DNA of 52,177 nucleotides from Holdemanella porci (lineage in GTDB: Bacteria > Bacillota_I > Bacilli_A > Erysipelotrichales > Erysipelotrichaceae): the NCBI RefSeq assembly GCF_009696075.1, contig NZ_VUMR01000007.1, positions 1-52,177 on the forward strand, in the 5' to 3' direction. Positions 51,286 through 52,177 of this stretch are shown piece by piece. The stretch's first letter is position 1. Each line of letters opens with the position of its first letter. The position numbers and the translations under genes are program-made. Below the pieces are notes generated by a model. It ran no database searches. It was not told the origin of the DNA and saw only the letters and a list, made by a program, of their open reading frames with translations.

Positions 51286-52035
51286 ATGAAAACTATCATT
51301 TATATTTTAGTATCATTGATTTTAAATGGATTCATACTAAGTTATATATTAGATATAAGATTGATCGATCATGATTTAATTCCTATTAAGGAACAGCCTA
51401 TAATGCAAGAGGAAACATCAAAATTACCTGAAGTAGAGAAGATAGATCAAAATGGTGCCCCATATGAGAATACAGTAAAAGTTTCGGATTTAGATTCAAT
51501 TTGTATGCTTGTGAATAAGTATTCAGGATTACCAGAAGATTATGAACCAAGTGATTTAGTTCAGGTACCTTCGAGTGGTGAAAATGAGAATGTGCGCATG
51601 CGAAAAGAGGCGGCTGAAGCCTTTGAAAAGTTGATTGAGGCAGCATCAAATGAGGGATTTATTTTGAATGCTTGTTCAGCTTATCGTTCTTATGCTTATC
51701 AAATGGGTTTGTTTAACAAAGGAGCTGCAAGCTGTGGCGAAGAATATGCGGATCGCTATTGGACAAGACCAGGATATAGTGAGCACCAATCTGGATTAGC
51801 TGTTGATATTCGTATGGACAATGATTGTAGTGATTTAGATGCCGTTCGGTATAATTCACATTATAATTGGTTGTTAGAAAATATGCATACATATGGCTTT
51901 ATTTTGCGTTATCCTGATGATAAGGAAGACAAAACAAAAATTGCTCCAGAAAGCTGGCACTTGCGTTATGTGGGTGTGGATTTGGCAACGTATTTGTATG
52001 AGAATAACTTAACTTTAGATGAATATTATTGTTAA
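51286..52035 (+). CDS. M15-family D-alanyl-D-alanine carboxypeptidase (VanY-like)
   Basis: The 249-residue protein has an N-terminal membrane anchor (IIYILVSLILNGFILSYIL), a linker, and an M15B peptidase domain with the zinc motifs SEHQSGLAVDIR (His and Asp) and ESWHLRYVG (His). It trims the terminal D-Ala of peptidoglycan stem peptides at the cell surface. It follows the YqeC-XdhC gene by two bases, but its role does not match the operon, so it probably sits there by chance. Confidence 0.9.
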   Translation: MKTIIYILVSLILNGFILSYILDIRLIDHDLIPIKEQPIMQEETSKLPEVEKIDQNGAPYENTVKVSDLDSICMLVNKYSGLPEDYEPSDLVQVPSSGENENVRMRKEAAEAFEKLIEAASNEGFILNACSAYRSYAYQMGLFNKGAASCGEEYADRYWTRPGYSEHQSGLAVDIRMDNDCSDLDAVRYNSHYNWLLENMHTYGFILRYPDDKEDKTKIAPESWHLRYVGVDLATYLYENNLTLDEYYC

Positions 52036-52052
52036 AGGCGCTGATTTTATGG

Positions 52053-52134
52053 TAATCCGCAATTAGATAGGGTCGACTAAAAGTTGGCTTCAAAAATTGT
52101 AGGGCCGAAAACCCTATGTGTGTTTAAAGGATTA
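52053..52134 (+). ncRNA. Structured leader RNA, riboswitch-like, class unknown
   Basis: Nested complementary segments: TAATCC (52053-52058) with GGATTA (52129-52134), and ATAGGGT (52067-52073) with ACCCTAT (52111-52117). The inner loop holds two small stems, CGAC/GTTG and GGC/GCC. Asymmetric internal loops (GCAATTAG and the opposite GTGTGTTTAAA) sit between the two outer stems. A terminator starts about ten bases later. I do not recognise a known riboswitch class. It follows the Se-Mo operon and precedes whatever gene lies beyond the window. Confidence 0.5.
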
Positions 52135-52143
52135 TTAACTAGG

Positions 52144-52173
52144 GAGCAGAGATTTCAATATCTCTGCTCTTTT
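52144..52173 (+). terminator. Intrinsic terminator after the structured RNA
   Basis: GAGCAGAGA (52144-52152) pairs with TCTCTGCTC (52161-52169), followed by TTTTAT. It could end the molybdenum-selenium operon or serve as the expression platform of the RNA just upstream. Confidence 0.8.
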
Positions 52174-52177
52174 ATAA

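Noticed and set aside
1-52177. tRNA and rRNA genes
   Set aside because: No cloverleaf with a GGTTCRANNCC T-arm or rRNA landmark was seen by eye; a scan with a tRNA finder would settle it.

Overview
The window looks like chromosomal DNA from a low-GC, anaerobic, gut-type Firmicute, most probably of the Erysipelotrichia. The grounds are the AT-rich codon use, strong GGAGG ribosome binding sites, the gene content (ECF transporter, cytoplasmic S10 peptidase, YnbB lyase, VanRS-type two-component pair) and the absence of respiratory genes. The lineage is an inference from gene content.

Bases 1-16600 are an accessory zone. It holds the last gene of a tandem tyrosine-recombinase module with its terminal inverted repeats, a frameshifted XRE regulator beside a DUF4143 ATPase, and a distinctly GC-richer patch (about 3840-5750) with a truncated dockerin protein, a TetR regulator and a small protein typical of conjugative elements. 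A Cache-GGDEF diguanylate cyclase follows, then an IS21-family element with a broken istA and intact istB. A thiamine island (TPP riboswitch, thiD, cytX), a decayed erythromycin-esterase-like gene and a group of small XRE/DUF2975 regulators complete it.

Bases 16700-38200 are mostly housekeeping genes. They include the remains of an unsaturated-uronate pathway (kdgK fragment, dhuD-like, dhuI-like), a YwaF membrane protein, nudC, efp, an SDR, ynbB, manA, a second DUF4143 ATPase with three copies of a 14-bp palindrome, a two-component system with a TVP38 protein, a MATE pump, a rhodanese-TtcA fusion, an S10 peptidase, two PLP enzymes, a DUF362 ferredoxin-like protein, an ECF S component and a VanZ-like protein.

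Bases 38200-52177 carry an amidohydrolase, an ArsC/Spx-like protein and tag. A tightly packed 11-kb one-way operon follows: moaA, moaC, a MOSC-MogA fusion, modB, modC, modA, a short MoeA-like protein with a cysteine tail, a ModE-like HTH protein, a DUF3343 Se/S-carrier-like protein, selD, yedF, yqeB, a cysteine-desulfurase-family gene, a YqeC-XdhC fusion and a VanY-type peptidase. This is the accessory set of a selenium-dependent molybdenum hydroxylase: it imports molybdate, makes molybdopterin, activates selenium as selenophosphate and matures the hydroxylase. No hydroxylase structural gene is in the window. Downstream of the operon is a multi-stem RNA candidate followed by an intrinsic terminator, arranged like a riboswitch for a gene beyond the right edge.

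The most interesting points are that terminal RNA, the permuted YqeC-XdhC fusion, the perfect palindrome upstream of moaA together with the ModE-like gene in the operon, the triplicated palindrome/start module at the second ATPase, and several promoters placed so close to start codons that leaderless mRNAs are predicted.
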